64,000 nucleotides of DNA from Brytella acorum (GTDB lineage: Bacteria > Pseudomonadota > Alphaproteobacteria > Acetobacterales > Acetobacteraceae), in the NCBI RefSeq assembly GCF_029309905.1, contig NZ_JARBJP010000003.1:1-64000 (forward strand), in the 5' to 3' direction. Each line of letters starts with the position of its first letter. Positions within the stretch are counted from its first letter, which is position 1. The position numbers were made by a program, and so were the translations under genes. The notes under the pieces were generated by a model. The model saw nothing but the letters and a program-made list of their open reading frames with translations, made no database searches and was not told where the DNA came from. Of the stretch, positions 8,125 to 18,140 are shown piece after piece.

Positions 8125-11100
8125 TCAGGCGCCCTCTGATGCCTCCGAGATAAGATCGTCCTCCGGCAGCGGGGTCACCAGAGGGCCTTCCGTCCAGACA
8201 AGAGCACATCGGATCGCGTGATTCGGATAAATCTGCCGCATGACGGCCGCGTAGGCCGCCATCTGACGACGATAGGTGACCGGCACGGCCTTGCCGTCGC
8301 GAGGCGGATTCTGGTTCGTCTTGTAATCCGCGATATAAACCGTCCGTTCCGCGACACACAGGCGATCCACCTGCCCGACGACGACCTGACCGCCGACAAT
8401 ACCCGTTATGGCCTGTTCGGCCCGGCTGCCTTCAGCGAAGAGCGGTCGTAATGCGGGCGCCTCCATGATGGCCATCACCTGATCGGAAAGACGTGCCGCA
8501 TCCGGGGCGCTCAGTCCGTGGGCCGGGCGTGAAAGCCACTCACGCGCCAGTTCCCTCCGGGCGGAGGAAGGGTAGTCGGGCAGGAATTGCAGCAGCCGAT
8601 GAACCAGCGTCCCGCGACGCAACGCCGTTTCACGCGGCCCCGCCAGCGCCACCAGCGGAGAGCGGGCGGGCGGTATGCTGCCGAACGCCACCCCATCCGG
8701 ACGGCTCGGCGCGAGAGGCCGGGTGAGAGGCGCTTCCTGTTCCGGCGCGATCGCCTGCCAGTCGGGCGCCTGTCCGAACATCCCGGGCAGCGGCGAAGCC
8801 GAGGCGACCTCATGGCGACGGGCCGGAGCGGAAGGAGCGGAAACGGAGGCCTCGATCCGGAAGGCATCCCCGTCCCATGGTCCTCCGAAAGCCTCGGGCG
8901 AGACACTCAACGCCGTGAAGCCGCTTCGACACAACGCATACCAGCTGGAGTCCGACAGCGCGCGTCCGCTCTCCCAACCGCAGACGACCAGCCAGTCGCT
9001 GGCCCTGGTCAGCGCGACGTATAACAGGCGGTTCCGCTCGGCGCGTTCGGCTTCCTTCTCCGCATCCGCCAGACGTTCGGTCAGAGCGCAGCCGAGATTT
9101 TTCCCCGGCGACCACACCGGCCATGCCACGCCGTCCTTTTCCGCCCAGAGGAGACGCGCGTCATGCCGTGGCGGGCTGGTCGTATCGGGGAGGATCACCA
9201 GCCTCGACTGCAATCCCTTTGCGCCATGCACGGTCATGATCCGCACGGCGTCCGCGCTGGCTTCCGGCTCACGTTTTACGCTGGCGTCGCTGGCTTTCAG
9301 CCAGTGCAGGAAGCCCTGCATCGACGGCGGATGAAGCGCTTCGTAACGCAGAGCGGCCGCCAGCAGGTCGTCCATCGGCTCGGCGGCTTCCGCGCCCAGT
9401 CTGCGCAGCAGCCGCGCCCGACCACCATGACGCCCCAGCGCATCGGCAATGATCTGGTAGGGGGTGGCGAAATCGATGCGCCGCTGAAGCGCGGCCAGCA
9501 TGGCCCATGCGCCCCGCCACTCCGGCTGCTCGGCGTGGCGATCCCTCAGGACGGACCACAGGGGCTGTTCGCCGCGTTCCATGGCCAGAGCCATGAGGCT
9601 GTCATCCGTGAGGCCACCCAGCGGCGAGGTCAGCACGCAGGCCAGCATCAGATCGTCCTGCGGCAGCAGCAGGACCTCACACAGCGCCATCAGGTCCTGC
9701 ACGGCCAGCTGGTCCGTCAGGCCGACGCGCACCAGCGTCGCGACTTCGACGCCATGTCCTTTCAGCCCACGAATGAGCGCGCGGAGAAAAGGCGAGCGCC
9801 TGGGCACGAGGATGAGCACATCGCCCGCCCGCAAGGGCGGCTGCCCGGGCTGCGGCGCCTTGCCGATCTGGGCGGCGATCCAGCGGGCGAGTTCTTCCGC
9901 GAGCCTCTGGGGCGCTGAGCTTCGCGCCGCCCGCCCTCCGGTGGCAGGCCATGGGGCGGCCTGCCATGGATCGGCGGTTTCTTCCTTTTCGCCACGCGGC
10001 GCGAGGGGCCAGAGTTCGACGCGTCCGCCCTCTCCCGCGCGCGCCGAAACATGACGCGGCAAAACCTCCTGCGTTCCAGCGGCGCGCAATCCATGCGCCG
10101 CCTTGTCCTGCGCGAAAACCGCGTCCACCAGTTCCAGAACGGGGGGCACGGAACGAAAGGACACGTTCAGACCCGGATCGCGCCAGAACTGACCGGACTC
10201 GCGCACCATCGCGGCAAATCGCGTCCGCCAGTGATGGAATCCCTCCGGGTCCGCGCCCTGAAACGCATAGATCGACTGCTTGAAATCCCCGACGGCGAAA
10301 ACGGTGCGCGGACGTCCGTTCTCGTCATGAGCGCCTTCTCCCGCGAAGAACTCGCTCGTCAGGGCACCCGCGATTTCCCATTGCGCGCGCGAGGTATCCT
10401 GAACCTCGTCAAGCAGCAGATGGTCGATCCCGCCATCGAGTTTATAGAGCACCCAGGCCGCGCCAGGGTCTCGGAGAAGATCGCGGGTCGAGGCGATCAG
10501 ATCGTCATAATCGACGAGGCCTCGCGCCGCCTTGTCGCGCGCATAGCGGGCGAGTGTCGGCGTGGCGAGGGCGAACAGCGCCAGATTGAGGTCCAGAAGA
10601 CGACGCGTGGCGATCGCGGCCTCCAGATCGATGATGCGCCGTGCTTCATCCGTTATGGTCTGCATGATGCCCGGATCAAGCTTGTCGGCGGCGGCCCGCA
10701 CGAAAGCGCGCGCGGTTCGCGGCGTCCCCTTATCCGTCAGGAGGCGCGCGCGCCAGGCATCGGCAGAACGCGTATCCGGGGTTTGCGCCAGCCATGACAG
10801 CATGGCGCCGACATGGGCCTGCATGGTGTCGGAACCCTGCGCCAGCGCGCTCCGCAGCTTCTCGACCAGCACAGGCTCGTCGGGTGGCCGGACCCATTGA
10901 TGCTCAAGGGCGGCAACATCTTCGCTCCCGGCCCCCAGCAGCTCCGCGTAAAGCGCGCGCACCTGCCCGGGCTGCGTCTCCCATCGCCTGAAAAGAGGGC
11001 CAAGCCGCTCGACCCTGCCGCTGAGCGCCCGGACACGCAGAAGATACTCGTCGAGCCCCACCTGCCCTGCGAGGAGATCCAGACTTGCGGACAACCGTGG

Positions 11101-11658
11101 TTCCACCAGGGCTTCGCCCAGCGTCTGCTCGATCGCCACGCTCAAAGCCAGCGTGGCGTCCGTTTCCTCGAGAAGGGTGAAATGCGGGTTGACCGAGGCT
11201 TCCAGCGGGAAACGCCGCAGGAGAGACTGGCAGAAGGCATGGATCGTGCCGATTTTCATCCCGCCCGGCAGATCCAGCACGCGCACGAACAGCGATCGCG
11301 CCGCATGACGCGTCTGGGCCGTGGCGGGCACATCCAGACCGCGCAGTTCCGCGTCGAGCGCCGCATCCGCCAGCGAGACCCACTGGCCAAGCCGGGTTTG
11401 CAGACGGTTCGACATTTCCGCCGCCGCCGCCTTGGTGAAGGTGAGGCACTGGATGCGGGACGGATCGCTGCCCGGCAGCAGCACGCGCGCGCCGGTTTCG
11501 GGATCGACGCCCCAGACGGGCAGCATAAGGCGCAGCAGCCGGTCGATCAGGAGCTTCGTCTTGCCGCTCCCGGCGGAGGCCGACACGAAGGCCGAAACCA
11601 GCGGATCGGACGCCTCGTTCTGCGTGCGTCCGGCCTGGATGATCGCGCTTTCGCTCAT
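8125..11658 (-). CDS. addA: Double-strand-break repair helicase-nuclease subunit AddA
   Basis: ATP-dependent 3'-5' helicase and nuclease of the AddAB complex, which resects DNA ends for RecA-mediated repair. The length of 1177 residues is typical. UvrD-type motifs appear in order: SAGSGKT (motif I, Gly30-Thr34), DYDDLI, LLLDEVQDTS (motif II), VGDFKQSIYAFQGA (motif III), LNVSFRS, VHGAKGLQ (motif V) and YVALTRA (motif VI). The C-terminal PD-(D/E)XK nuclease shows YIADYKTNQ near residue 1110. The ATG at 11658 overlaps the addB stop by four bases (ATGA), so this start is chosen over one ten codons upstream. Confidence 0.95.
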   Translation of the reverse strand: MSESAIIQAGRTQNEASDPLVSAFVSASAGSGKTKLLIDRLLRLMLPVWGVDPETGARVLLPGSDPSRIQCLTFTKAAAAEMSNRLQTRLGQWVSLADAALDAELRGLDVPATAQTRHAARSLFVRVLDLPGGMKIGTIHAFCQSLLRRFPLEASVNPHFTLLEETDATLALSVAIEQTLGEALVEPRLSASLDLLAGQVGLDEYLLRVRALSGRVERLGPLFRRWETQPGQVRALYAELLGAGSEDVAALEHQWVRPPDEPVLVEKLRSALAQGSDTMQAHVGAMLSWLAQTPDTRSADAWRARLLTDKGTPRTARAFVRAAADKLDPGIMQTITDEARRIIDLEAAIATRRLLDLNLALFALATPTLARYARDKAARGLVDYDDLIASTRDLLRDPGAAWVLYKLDGGIDHLLLDEVQDTSRAQWEIAGALTSEFFAGEGAHDENGRPRTVFAVGDFKQSIYAFQGADPEGFHHWRTRFAAMVRESGQFWRDPGLNVSFRSVPPVLELVDAVFAQDKAAHGLRAAGTQEVLPRHVSARAGEGGRVELWPLAPRGEKEETADPWQAAPWPATGGRAARSSAPQRLAEELARWIAAQIGKAPQPGQPPLRAGDVLILVPRRSPFLRALIRGLKGHGVEVATLVRVGLTDQLAVQDLMALCEVLLLPQDDLMLACVLTSPLGGLTDDSLMALAMERGEQPLWSVLRDRHAEQPEWRGAWAMLAALQRRIDFATPYQIIADALGRHGGRARLLRRLGAEAAEPMDDLLAAALRYEALHPPSMQGFLHWLKASDASVKREPEASADAVRIMTVHGAKGLQSRLVILPDTTSPPRHDARLLWAEKDGVAWPVWSPGKNLGCALTERLADAEKEAERAERNRLLYVALTRASDWLVVCGWESGRALSDSSWYALCRSGFTALSVSPEAFGGPWDGDAFRIEASVSAPSAPARRHEVASASPLPGMFGQAPDWQAIAPEQEAPLTRPLAPSRPDGVAFGSIPPARSPLVALAGPRETALRRGTLVHRLLQFLPDYPSSARRELAREWLSRPAHGLSAPDAARLSDQVMAIMEAPALRPLFAEGSRAEQAITGIVGGQVVVGQVDRLCVAERTVYIADYKTNQNPPRDGKAVPVTYRRQMAAYAAVMRQIYPNHAIRCALVWTEGPLVTPLPEDDLISEASEGA

Positions 11659-14651
11659 TCGTCGGCCTCTCCGCGCGCCACGCTCCATTCGGGCACCCTG
11701 GCGAGCAGGGCGTAATCCGTGAAGCGCGGCTCATGATCGGGGTGGGGATGGGAAAGATAGGGCGTCTCGGGCCGATCGAAGATATCGATCCGGCGGCGCA
11801 GCTTCACGAGCGCCTCGTCCACCAGTTCAGCCAGCGCCTCCCCCTCGCCGCCGACAGCGCGCTCCTCGCCGCGATCCCGGTCCCCGGTCAGACGCCAGTA
11901 TAACAATGCGACCGCGCGGGCGGCGGGCACGGGCGCGAAGGCGCCCTGACCCAGCATGGCCGCCTCCAGCACGAGCTGCGCGCTCCACCCGCTCAGCACG
12001 TCTTTCAGGGCGGGCAGCGTCCCGGTCTTGTAGTCGATGATCGTGGCCATGCCCTCGGCGTCGATTTCGATCCGGTCCGCGCGTGCGATCAGGGAAAACG
12101 CGCCCGCCTCCGCCGTGACGACCAGCTTTCCGCGCGCCTCGGTCGCGAGATGCACAGGCCGGGCGCGACGGCTTTCCTGCTCGCTCACCCACTCGGCAAT
12201 GCGCTGAAGACGCGGACGCCACCATGCCTCGAGCGCGACGCGCAGCTTGCGTTCGCTCATCGCCCCTTCGAAATCGGATTGGAGATGCGCGCTGTCCAGC
12301 ACGCCGCGCCTGAGCCAGCGATCCAGTCCGTCATGGACGATCATGCCGATATCGGACCGGTCGGCGGATTCCTCCAGGGCTGGCAGGGCGGAAAGACCCA
12401 GAACATGGCGCGCATAGATGGCATAAGGATCGCGCAGCCATGTTTCGATCTCCGTCACGGCCATGCGGCGCGGGCGGAGCCGGACCGGCGGACGCGGCGC
12501 GGGGGGCTGTACCGGACTGGGCGGTCCGCCGGGCTGATCGAGCTGGCCCTGCCAGAACATGGCGGGATGCGGCGCGATCTTCTGTCCCTGCCCGCCCAGC
12601 AAAGCCTGCAATCGCACGAGCCAGCGCGCGGGCACGGCGGGTGCTCCCTCCCGGCGCGCGGGGTTCGAGAGCACGACATCCGGCGCACAGAGCATGGCCG
12701 TCACGAAATCATGCGCCGCGACGCCGATCTGACGCTCTGGAGAGGGCAAGCCGATCCGACGCCGCATCGGACGGCTCATCCATGGCCCCGGATCGCTGGC
12801 TGGCGGCCAGATCCCCTCGTTCAGCCCCCCGAGCACGAGCAGATCGACAGAAACCAGCCGCGCTTCCAGCACGCCGAGAATCGAGACGCGCCTGTGTACC
12901 GCCTCGCCATCACGCCCTTGCAGCACGCGCTGGCCGAACACCATCTCGCCCGCGAAAGCCGAAAGCAGGAATCCCGGAAGCTGGGTGATATCCTGATCCG
13001 GCAGAAGCCCCGTATGGGCGATCAGTCCGCCGACGAGGCGCGAGAGCGCGTGACCCTCCGCGCCGCTCCAGAGACGGTCCGCCCCGTCATGCTCCGTCCC
13101 GTCGGACTCGGTCACGCATGCGAGATTTTCCGCCGCCCGCACGAGCGCCGTCAGGAGTTCCGGCAAAGTTGCGCGCCCGCATTCCGCCAGCGGCGCCAGA
13201 GCCTCGGACAGCCGGGTCAGGAATGTTTCGAGTTCCTCGGGCTGGTCCGGACGGTCCGCCGTCTCGGAACCGGGGCGGTCCACGCTGCGATGTCGCGTAC
13301 CCAGCGCGGCGCGAAGCCCCTCGATTCCGGGTTGCGGCGCGGGTCCGCGCAGAACGGCGCGTTCGAGACGCCGGGCGCTGGCGCGGCAGTTGCCCGGCGT
13401 CATCCCCAGCGCGGTCAGAGGATGTTTGAGCAGCGCCAGCAGCGCGACGGGCGACAGTCCGGTCGAGGCGGCCTCCGCCAGCAGACGCAGAAACACGGCC
13501 GGAGGCGTCAGTGAGAGCGCTTCGCCCGCGCTGTCATCCGCGACAACGCCGAAACGCAGCAATTCGGTGGCGACGCGCCGGGCAAGGCCTCGATCCGGCG
13601 TGACGAGCGCGACGTCGCGACCGCTTTCGCGGATGCCGTCACGCAGAATCATGGCGATCGCGGCGGCTTCCTGCTGCTGATCCGTCGCCTCGATGCGCCA
13701 CAATCCGTCGAGTGCAATGGGTTCGTGCCGCTGCCCCCAGGCCGCCAGACCTTCGGCTGGGAGCATGGCGAGCGACGCCAGTTCGATCCGCGACGCGGGA
13801 ACGGCCCGCCGCGCCTGCGTCTCCCACACCACGAGGTCGCCGCGCGTCGCGCCCATCGCGTGGAGCAGACGGCGGGGGGCGGCCTGGGGATGGCTGTCCG
13901 GAAGCACGTCCCACAGGGCCTCGGAAAGAGACAGATCGACGCCCGGGAGCACGACCTGACCGGAAGGCACGCTGGCGACCGCCTTGAGAAGCTCGCCGAC
14001 CCCGCCAAGATCATCGGTGAACCCGACGGCCCATACCGGCTCTTCCGGTGGTCTTTCCTGCCAGAGGCGGGCCTGGATCTTCAAAACTTTCACGGCGCGG
14101 GCGACCGGATTGGACAGGCCCTGACCGGCCAGCCAAAGGGGCCACGCCTCTGTCACGATCTTCAGGAAGGTGAGCGTCTGGCTCCAGTGTTCGGCGAAAC
14201 GCTCGTCGGCGGCATCGGGCAGCGCGACGGCCAGATCGACGCCCGCGCGTTCCGCATCGTCCATCAACTCCGCCAGGGCGCGCGCGAGCGGCCAGGCCTG
14301 ATCGACGGTCGGCGCGGTGCTGAACGCGCCGTCAGCCTTCAGCACCAGCATCGCCAGAACGGAAAGACGCAGCACCGGATCGACAGCGGGGACGAGATCC
14401 AGGGCCGCGTGATCGGCGAAGGCCGCGACCTCGTCTTCGATGTCTCCGATCGGCACGATGCGCGGCAGCAGCGCGGCTTCGCCATCGAGACAGCGCAGGA
14501 AAGCCTCCATGAGGGCGCGCGCGGCCCGTCGGCCCGGAACGAGGATCAGACCCGCGCCGCCCGCGTCTCGGCCCAGGCCCCATGTTTCCACCCAGCGCTG
14601 GGCAATGCCATCGAGGAAGGGCCGACCGGGCGCGACCGTGGCGAGTTTCAC
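11655..14651 (-). CDS. addB: Double-strand-break repair protein AddB
   Basis: Partner of AddA, 998 residues, the size of alphaproteobacterial AddB. The N-terminus has VPGRRAARALMEAFL where a Walker A would be, without GxGKT, as in this clade. LGGLNEGIWPP and the LSNPARREGAPA region resemble the inactive helicase core. A RecB-like nuclease domain at the C-terminus shows TIIDYKTGTLP at about residue 870. Cysteines for an iron-sulfur staple are not evident. It overlaps tsaE upstream and addA downstream, each by four bases, giving a tightly coupled unit. Confidence 0.93.
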   Translation of the reverse strand: MKLATVAPGRPFLDGIAQRWVETWGLGRDAGGAGLILVPGRRAARALMEAFLRCLDGEAALLPRIVPIGDIEDEVAAFADHAALDLVPAVDPVLRLSVLAMLVLKADGAFSTAPTVDQAWPLARALAELMDDAERAGVDLAVALPDAADERFAEHWSQTLTFLKIVTEAWPLWLAGQGLSNPVARAVKVLKIQARLWQERPPEEPVWAVGFTDDLGGVGELLKAVASVPSGQVVLPGVDLSLSEALWDVLPDSHPQAAPRRLLHAMGATRGDLVVWETQARRAVPASRIELASLAMLPAEGLAAWGQRHEPIALDGLWRIEATDQQQEAAAIAMILRDGIRESGRDVALVTPDRGLARRVATELLRFGVVADDSAGEALSLTPPAVFLRLLAEAASTGLSPVALLALLKHPLTALGMTPGNCRASARRLERAVLRGPAPQPGIEGLRAALGTRHRSVDRPGSETADRPDQPEELETFLTRLSEALAPLAECGRATLPELLTALVRAAENLACVTESDGTEHDGADRLWSGAEGHALSRLVGGLIAHTGLLPDQDITQLPGFLLSAFAGEMVFGQRVLQGRDGEAVHRRVSILGVLEARLVSVDLLVLGGLNEGIWPPASDPGPWMSRPMRRRIGLPSPERQIGVAAHDFVTAMLCAPDVVLSNPARREGAPAVPARWLVRLQALLGGQGQKIAPHPAMFWQGQLDQPGGPPSPVQPPAPRPPVRLRPRRMAVTEIETWLRDPYAIYARHVLGLSALPALEESADRSDIGMIVHDGLDRWLRRGVLDSAHLQSDFEGAMSERKLRVALEAWWRPRLQRIAEWVSEQESRRARPVHLATEARGKLVVTAEAGAFSLIARADRIEIDAEGMATIIDYKTGTLPALKDVLSGWSAQLVLEAAMLGQGAFAPVPAARAVALLYWRLTGDRDRGEERAVGGEGEALAELVDEALVKLRRRIDIFDRPETPYLSHPHPDHEPRFTDYALLARVPEWSVARGEADE

Positions 14652-15133
14652 AGCCGCTCGTCCCAGCCTTCGATGCGCGCGATACGGGCGTCGTCATGCG
14701 GCCCCTCGCCCAGCGTCAGACGCAGGGCGTCCGGCGGCATTTCGTCGCCCGCCCGCTCGGGCCACTCGACGAGCATGATGCCATTGTGCAGCGCATCCCA
14801 TCCGAGTTCGTGCAGACTCTCGGGTCCATCGAGCCGCCAGAGGTCAAAATGCGCGACCTCGCCTCTGGGAGTGTCGTAAATCTGCACGAGCGAGAATGTC
14901 GGGCTGGGGACTTCCAGAGTGGGATCTTCCGCCAGCGCGCGCAGGAAAGCCCGCGCAAACACGCTTTTTCCAGCCCCGAGATCTCCGCTCAGGGCGATCG
15001 CGTCTCCCGGTCCCGCCATGCCCGCGATCCTGCGGGCCAGATCTTCGGTCTGGCTCTGGCTGGCCAGCAGGACTTCGCGTGCGCTCATGGGAGCGAGTGT
15101 GGGACGTGGCTCGCGGCGACGCAAGATCCGCAT
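14648..15133 (-). CDS. tsaE: tRNA threonylcarbamoyladenosine biosynthesis ATPase TsaE
   Basis: Small ATPase needed with TsaB, TsaC and TsaD for the t6A37 modification of ANN-decoding tRNAs. Walker A GDLGAGKS is at residues 50-57 of the 161-residue form. The SPTFSLVQIYD and HFDLWRL stretches and the LVEWPERAGD motif are diagnostic. The ATG at 15133 has a GGGAGG site; the internal ATG at 15088 (MSARE) is an alternative giving 146 residues. In several alphaproteobacteria amgK and murU sit between tsaE and addB. Here the two overlap directly. Confidence 0.92.
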   Translation of the reverse strand: MRILRRREPRPTLAPMSAREVLLASQSQTEDLARRIAGMAGPGDAIALSGDLGAGKSVFARAFLRALAEDPTLEVPSPTFSLVQIYDTPRGEVAHFDLWRLDGPESLHELGWDALHNGIMLVEWPERAGDEMPPDALRLTLGEGPHDDARIARIEGWDERL

Positions 15134-15218
15134 GAACGCCTCCCGCAAGGCTGGTCCTTGGCCGGCGCTGCCGTCATGATGCGCAGGCCCTTGCTTCTTT
15201 CATCAGGATCGGACCGAC

Positions 15219-16460
15219 TTGCGCGCCGCCGCCCAGCCCTATCGCTACGTCATCTATGTTCTGACCGTACTCATGAGCGTGATCTGCTACGCGGACCGCG
15301 CCGCGCTGTCCGCGGGCATGCCCGTGATCGCCGGGATCTTCCATCTGACGCCACGAGGCATCGGCTGGGTCCTGTCGAGCTTCCTGTGGTCCTATTTCAT
15401 TCTCAACCTGCCCGGAGCGATGCTCCTCGACCGGTTCGGGGCGCGAAGGATCGGGGCGCTCGCCGTCTCGTTCTGGTCGCTCGCCATGATGCTCGGCGGT
15501 CTTGCGACCTCCCTGCCCGCCTTCATCGTCACGCGCGTCATGCTCGGCGCCGGTGAAGCGCCAACCTTTCCCATGGGCAACAAGGTGGCCCGCGCCTGGG
15601 CGCCGGATTCCGAACGCGGCGTCATGCTGACCGCCCTGATCTGCGGTCTTCCGATCGGTCTGGCCGCGGGATCGGCGGCTGGCGTGTGGCTCATCGCCCA
15701 TTACGGCTGGCGCAGCGCCTTCGTCATTCTCGGGGCGGTCGGAATGGTCTGGGCCGCGGCGTGGTGGCGGCTGTATCCGAAAAGCGAGACCGCTCCGGGC
15801 GGCACGACGCGCCGGGTTCTTTCCCTGTCGCGCATTTTCGGCGCCCGCGCGTTCTGGGGCATTGTCATCGGGCAATGCTGCGCCAATTTCGCGAATTTCC
15901 TCCTGATGTCGTGGCTGCCGCTGATCCTCAAGACGCTCCTTGGGCTTGGCATGGTGGAAGCCGGGATGTGGACGGCGGTCTGCTATCTCCTCTCCGCCGC
16001 GCTGGGCCTGATCCTCGGACGAGTGGGAGAGACGTTCATGCGCGGCCGCGACCTGCGGCATGGCGCGCGCCGGGTCGTGGTGGGTTCCTATTTCCTGCTT
16101 TCAGGCAGCATGGGCCTGCTGCCTTTCTGTTCCGGCAAGCTGACCGTGATCCCGGTCGTCGCCGTGGCGCTGGCGTTTCTCATGGCCGGGATCGGCGCGA
16201 ACATGGCGCTGCTGTCCGATCTCATCGTGGAAACCGAACTCGTGGCTTCGACCACCGGATTGTCGTTCACATTCAGCAACGGCGCCGGTATCGCCGCTCC
16301 GGTCGTCGCCGGATATGTGTTGCAGGCCAGCGGCAATTTCGATGCCGTTTTTTTCCTGACGGTCGTCATCCTCGTCTGCGGGGTCGCGGCCATCCTGATA
16401 CTGCCGACGCGCGCCTTTCACGCCCAGCGGGCCACCCCTGAAGGAGAGGTCTTTTCATGA
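15219..16460 (+). CDS. Major-facilitator transporter, anion:cation symporter (ACS) type
   Basis: Inner-membrane transporter of 413 residues with about twelve hydrophobic segments. The N-terminal CYADRAALS, then GIGWVLSSFLWSY and LDRFGARR after helix 2, are hallmarks of ACS-family carriers for hexuronates, galactonate, glucarate or related organic anions. The substrate is not predictable here. A TTG start at 15219 is inferred: a stop precedes it in frame at 15177 and the first ATG would remove half of helix 1. It is divergent from tsaE and overlaps the next gene by ATGA. Confidence 0.8.
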   Translation: MRAAAQPYRYVIYVLTVLMSVICYADRAALSAGMPVIAGIFHLTPRGIGWVLSSFLWSYFILNLPGAMLLDRFGARRIGALAVSFWSLAMMLGGLATSLPAFIVTRVMLGAGEAPTFPMGNKVARAWAPDSERGVMLTALICGLPIGLAAGSAAGVWLIAHYGWRSAFVILGAVGMVWAAAWWRLYPKSETAPGGTTRRVLSLSRIFGARAFWGIVIGQCCANFANFLLMSWLPLILKTLLGLGMVEAGMWTAVCYLLSAALGLILGRVGETFMRGRDLRHGARRVVVGSYFLLSGSMGLLPFCSGKLTVIPVVAVALAFLMAGIGANMALLSDLIVETELVASTTGLSFTFSNGAGIAAPVVAGYVLQASGNFDAVFFLTVVILVCGVAAILILPTRAFHAQRATPEGEVFS

Positions 16461-16879
16461 GAATATTGTTTCACTTCATGGGTGGCCTGATCACTTGCGC
16501 GCTATGCGCAGGCGTTCCCTCCGCCCTCGCCGCGCCGCCCCTGCCGGCACCGGCGATGAAGCTGACGGTTCCCGCAGGGTCGGGAGAAGTGCATGAAGAT
16601 GGCCGGGTTTCCCCGCAGGAAATCCGACGCTACCGATTTGACCTGAAAAGCGGGCGGGAACTGCATCTACGTCTGCTGTCCTCCGATACCCGCCCCGTTT
16701 TTCAGCTTCTCGGTCCCGATGGCGTGCCGATCTATGACAGTCATTCCGGAGCGTCCGGCCCGGAATATGACGGCCTCACCGACGCGTCCGGCACATACGA
16801 GATCCGCGTCTTTCTCCTCCGCGCCCAGACGGCACAATCGGCCCCCGCCCCGTTCACGCTCTCTCTGATGCTCGACTGA
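16457..16879 (+). CDS. Small exported protein with a pre-peptidase-like beta domain
   Basis: A protein of 140 residues with a signal peptide cleaved near ALA-APP (about residue 25), then a compact beta-rich domain. The segments RRYRFDLKSGRELHLRL, PVFQLLGPDGVPIYD and DGLTDASGTYEIRVFL resemble the PPC (bacterial pre-peptidase C-terminal) sandwich found as an accessory binding module. No catalytic residues are seen. Coupling with the upstream transporter through an ATGA overlap suggests a periplasmic role tied to transport, which is inference. Confidence 0.55.
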   Translation: MRILFHFMGGLITCALCAGVPSALAAPPLPAPAMKLTVPAGSGEVHEDGRVSPQEIRRYRFDLKSGRELHLRLLSSDTRPVFQLLGPDGVPIYDSHSGASGPEYDGLTDASGTYEIRVFLLRAQTAQSAPAPFTLSLMLD

Positions 16880-16956
16880 TCCGACGCTCGACCGACCTTT
16901 TCCGGGTTCCATCACACAAGTTTGCGAGGGCGGTCCCGGAGTGCTAGGCAGGTTTC

Positions 16957-17784
16957 ATGGCGATCTGGGGCAAATTGTTCGGCGGCGTCGCAGGCTTTGC
17001 CGTCGGCGGCCCTTTCGGCGCATTGATGGGCGCCGCACTCGGCCACGCGGCCGATAGCGGCACCCTGCTCGAAACCCCGGCCGGCGGCTGGAACGATCAC
17101 TGGCGCACCCGGGGCAAACCGGACCCTACGGGCGCCGCCTTCATGGCGACCGCCAAATTTTCGGCGGCGATGGGCAGAACCGAGCAGCTCTATGCCATCG
17201 GACTGGTCGCCCTGTCGGCCAAGATGGCCAAGATCGACGGTCCGGTGAACCGGCATGAAATCGATGCTTTCAAGCAGTGCTTTCGTTTCCCCGCTGAAAA
17301 CGGACGTGAAGTCGGCATGCTCTTCGACCGCGCGCGTGACCGCACGGACGACTACGAAATGTATGCGCGCGAAATGGGGCGGGCGTTCGAAAACGATCGG
17401 GCGCCGCTCGAAGAGCTTTTGCGGGCGCTGTTCATCATAGCCCGGTCGGATCTTGCTCCCGAGGCACCCCTCGACCCCCGCGAAGCGCAGTTCCTCAAGC
17501 GGGTTCACCGCCATTTCGGTCTTCCTCCCGGCGCGTGGGATCGCGCGGAAAGCGGGCAGAGCCGACCTGATACCAGTGAAGCGGACGCTTACGAAACACT
17601 GGGAATATCCCGCGACGCAACGGACGAGGAGATCCATGTTCGCTGGCGCATGCTCGTGCGGGAGTATCACCCCGATGTGTTGAGCCGGAAAAATCTCGGG
17701 CCAGCCGAAATGACGCAGGCCCAGGATCGTATCGCCCGGATCAACGCGGCCTGGGACCGGCTCAAGCGGGATCGCCGGATCTGA
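16957..17784 (+). CDS. DjlA-like membrane J-domain protein with TerB domain
   Basis: A protein of 275 residues: a glycine-rich hydrophobic N-terminus (GKLFGGVAGFAVGGPFGAL) that can insert in the membrane, a TerB-like helical domain at about residues 55-165, and a J-domain at about 205-275 with the HPD tripeptide in VREYHPDVLS. This is the architecture of DjlA, a DnaK co-chaperone of the inner membrane. The ATG at 16957 is preceded by CTAGGCAGG. The gene stands alone on the plus strand, and the DnaK gene is not nearby. Confidence 0.8.
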   Translation: MAIWGKLFGGVAGFAVGGPFGALMGAALGHAADSGTLLETPAGGWNDHWRTRGKPDPTGAAFMATAKFSAAMGRTEQLYAIGLVALSAKMAKIDGPVNRHEIDAFKQCFRFPAENGREVGMLFDRARDRTDDYEMYAREMGRAFENDRAPLEELLRALFIIARSDLAPEAPLDPREAQFLKRVHRHFGLPPGAWDRAESGQSRPDTSEADAYETLGISRDATDEEIHVRWRMLVREYHPDVLSRKNLGPAEMTQAQDRIARINAAWDRLKRDRRI

Positions 17785-18140
17785 GCCTGTGGAGGGCACG
17801 GGTCCGTCGTTCATGAAGGCGCACGAGGTGTTGATTTCATGCCACAGGTGTTCGGAAAAACCACCCTTGTCATGGGCCCGAGATACTTTCGGGCAATCGG
17901 GAAGAGGCGCAATATCGTTACTTCCAGACGGGGCAGCCCGCTCGTCAGGTCTGGCGCTCGCGCGATGACATGGTAGAGAAAGAACAACGAACGTCGTTTT
18001 CCGCCTTCGGGCTTATGAAAGCGTCGATACACTTAGTTTGAATAAGCGTGCGCGAGGTTCTCGCATGCGATGACGTCGCACCGGATGCGGGTTTCCTCGG
18101 CAGGAAATGACCGCATGACCGGCGCGATTTGGGGACAACG
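17785..18140. other. Intergenic region between djlA-like gene and mlaA
   Basis: No gene is supported. Short frames on both strands lack a ribosome site and family-like sequence. A small dyad, GCCCGA/TCGGGC (17876-17881 and 17889-17894), is the only structure noted. The last 100 bases should hold the mlaA promoter. Confidence 0.4.

Noticed and set aside
17811-18032. A 73-codon minus-strand frame before mlaA
   Set aside because: It has no ribosome site, no hydrophobic or domain pattern, and lies in a promoter region.
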